Shown: positions 63,535-64,000 of the stretch, piece by piece
Position numbering within the stretch: position 1 is the stretch's first letter
Layout: each line of letters begins with the position of its first letter
Source of the DNA: Syngnathus acus
Lineage: Eukaryota > Chordata > Actinopteri > Syngnathiformes > Syngnathidae
Reading direction: 5' to 3'
Assembly: GCF_901709675.1 (NCBI RefSeq)
Contig: NC_051097.1
Location: 689,039-753,038, forward strand
Length of the DNA stretch: 64,000 nt
The notes under the pieces: model-generated
Databases searched by the model: none
What the model was told of the DNA's origin: nothing
What the model saw: the letters and a program-made list of their open reading frames with translations, nothing else
Position numbers and translations under genes: made by a program

Positions 63535-64000
63535 AAATGTAAATAAAAACAAAATAGTCATTTGAAAATCTTTTCAACCTATATTCAATTGAATACATTA
63601 CAAAGACAACATATTTAATGCTCAAACTCATAAACTTTATTTTATTTTTCAAATAATAATTAACTTAGAATTTCATGGCTGCAACACGTGCAGTAGAAGT
63701 TGGGAAAGGGCATGTTTACCTCTTCGTTACATCACCTTTCCTTTTAATAACACTCAAACGTTTTGGAAGAGGGGAGACTAATTCTCTTCGCTTCTCATGT
63801 GGAATTCTTTCACATTCTTGCTTGATGAACAGCTTCAGTTGTTCAACAGTCCGGGGTCTTCCCTGTCGTATTCTACGCTTCATAATGCGCCACACATTTT
63901 CAATGGGAGACAGGTCTGGACTGCAAGCGGGCCAGGGGAGAACCTGGACTCTTTTACTTCGAAGCCACGCTGTTGTAACACGTCCAGAATGTGACTTGGC
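63535..64000 (-). mobile_element. Tc1/mariner-type element, cut by window end
   Basis: The sub-terminal region ATTTGAAAATCTTTTCAACC, ATACATTACAAAGACAACAT and TTTCATGGCTGCAACACGTG is followed by transposase on the - strand. The left terminus is probably near 63535. The remaining part lies beyond the window. Confidence 0.78.
63715..64000 (-). pseudogene. Tc1-type transposase C-terminus, partial
   Basis: On the - strand the frame reads LPWPACSPDLSPIENVWRIM (catalytic Glu in the PIEN motif), then KRRIRQGRPRTVEQLKLFIK and EWERIPHEKRRELVSPLPKR, the usual end of a Tc1-like transposase. The upstream catalytic Asp residues would lie beyond 64000. I saw no stop inside this part, so calling it broken is provisional. 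Confidence 0.75.

Overview
The window is vertebrate nuclear DNA, most likely from a teleost fish. It holds the middle of one host gene, the alpha-II (non-erythrocytic) spectrin gene sptan1, on the + strand. I place 35 exons between 4530 and 57721. Every junction is GT-AG and every reading phase joins correctly. They total 4,537 coding nt, about 1,512 residues. The encoded protein runs from inside an N-terminal spectrin repeat, through 13 further helix-A starts, the SH3 domain (exons 10-11), the protease/calmodulin-binding loop (exons 14-17) and a 15-nt microexon (exon 26), to the first helix of a later repeat. Both ends of the gene lie outside the window. There is no promoter, start codon, stop codon or poly(A) site for it here.

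Almost everything else is intron, and the introns are packed with transposable elements typical of fish genomes. Several Tc1/mariner elements are present (2825-4252, 12022-13231, 51782-53405, 63535-64000 and fragments); the copy at 51782-53405 has a nearly intact DD34E transposase. There are many hAT elements with recognisable 8-bp target duplications (4697-5189, 9599-10655, 12788-12988, 17156-18156, 30381-31879, 41736-42611, 58122-58941). TA-flanked long-inverted-repeat elements form several related families (5853-7082, 14916-18392, 21048-21281, 26881-28747, 35997-36937, 43857-45326, 57954-63403), alongside Tigger/pogo-like MITEs (19909-20688, 24080-24731). LINEs of the L2/CR1/Rex type lie at 250-2000, 7499-9114, 15312-17155 and 60050-63000, with several 3'-tail fragments. 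tRNA-derived SINEs, a solo LTR (27513-28376) and long microsatellites complete the set.

Layout: 1-4529 holds a LINE and a Tc1 element upstream of the first visible exon. 4530-14364 holds exons 1-10, with a repeat-filled intron 3. Intron 10 (14365-18610) is essentially one long inverted-repeat element carrying a LINE and a hAT. 18611-26804 holds exons 11-17, including the SH3 end and the regulatory loop. Intron 17 (26805-33227) is the most heavily nested repeat intron. 33228-41558 holds exons 18-25. 41559-45940 holds the microexon and a long (TG)n tract. 45941-57721 holds exons 27-35, and 57722-64000 is intron.

The less expected items are: a pair of composite elements with 6-bp target duplications that both carry the same nested Tigger-like MITE and GC-rich minisatellite (22789-24067 and 54139-55316); two elements with unrelated ends that share a nearly identical 449-bp hAT segment; a LINE copy consisting only of its 5' part joined to its 3' tail; and a divergent protease-sensitive loop in spectrin. 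I found no operon-like, CRISPR or bacterial system. Spectrin assignments rest on recognising the protein family. Element superfamily names rest on termini, target duplications and translated motifs, without database searches.
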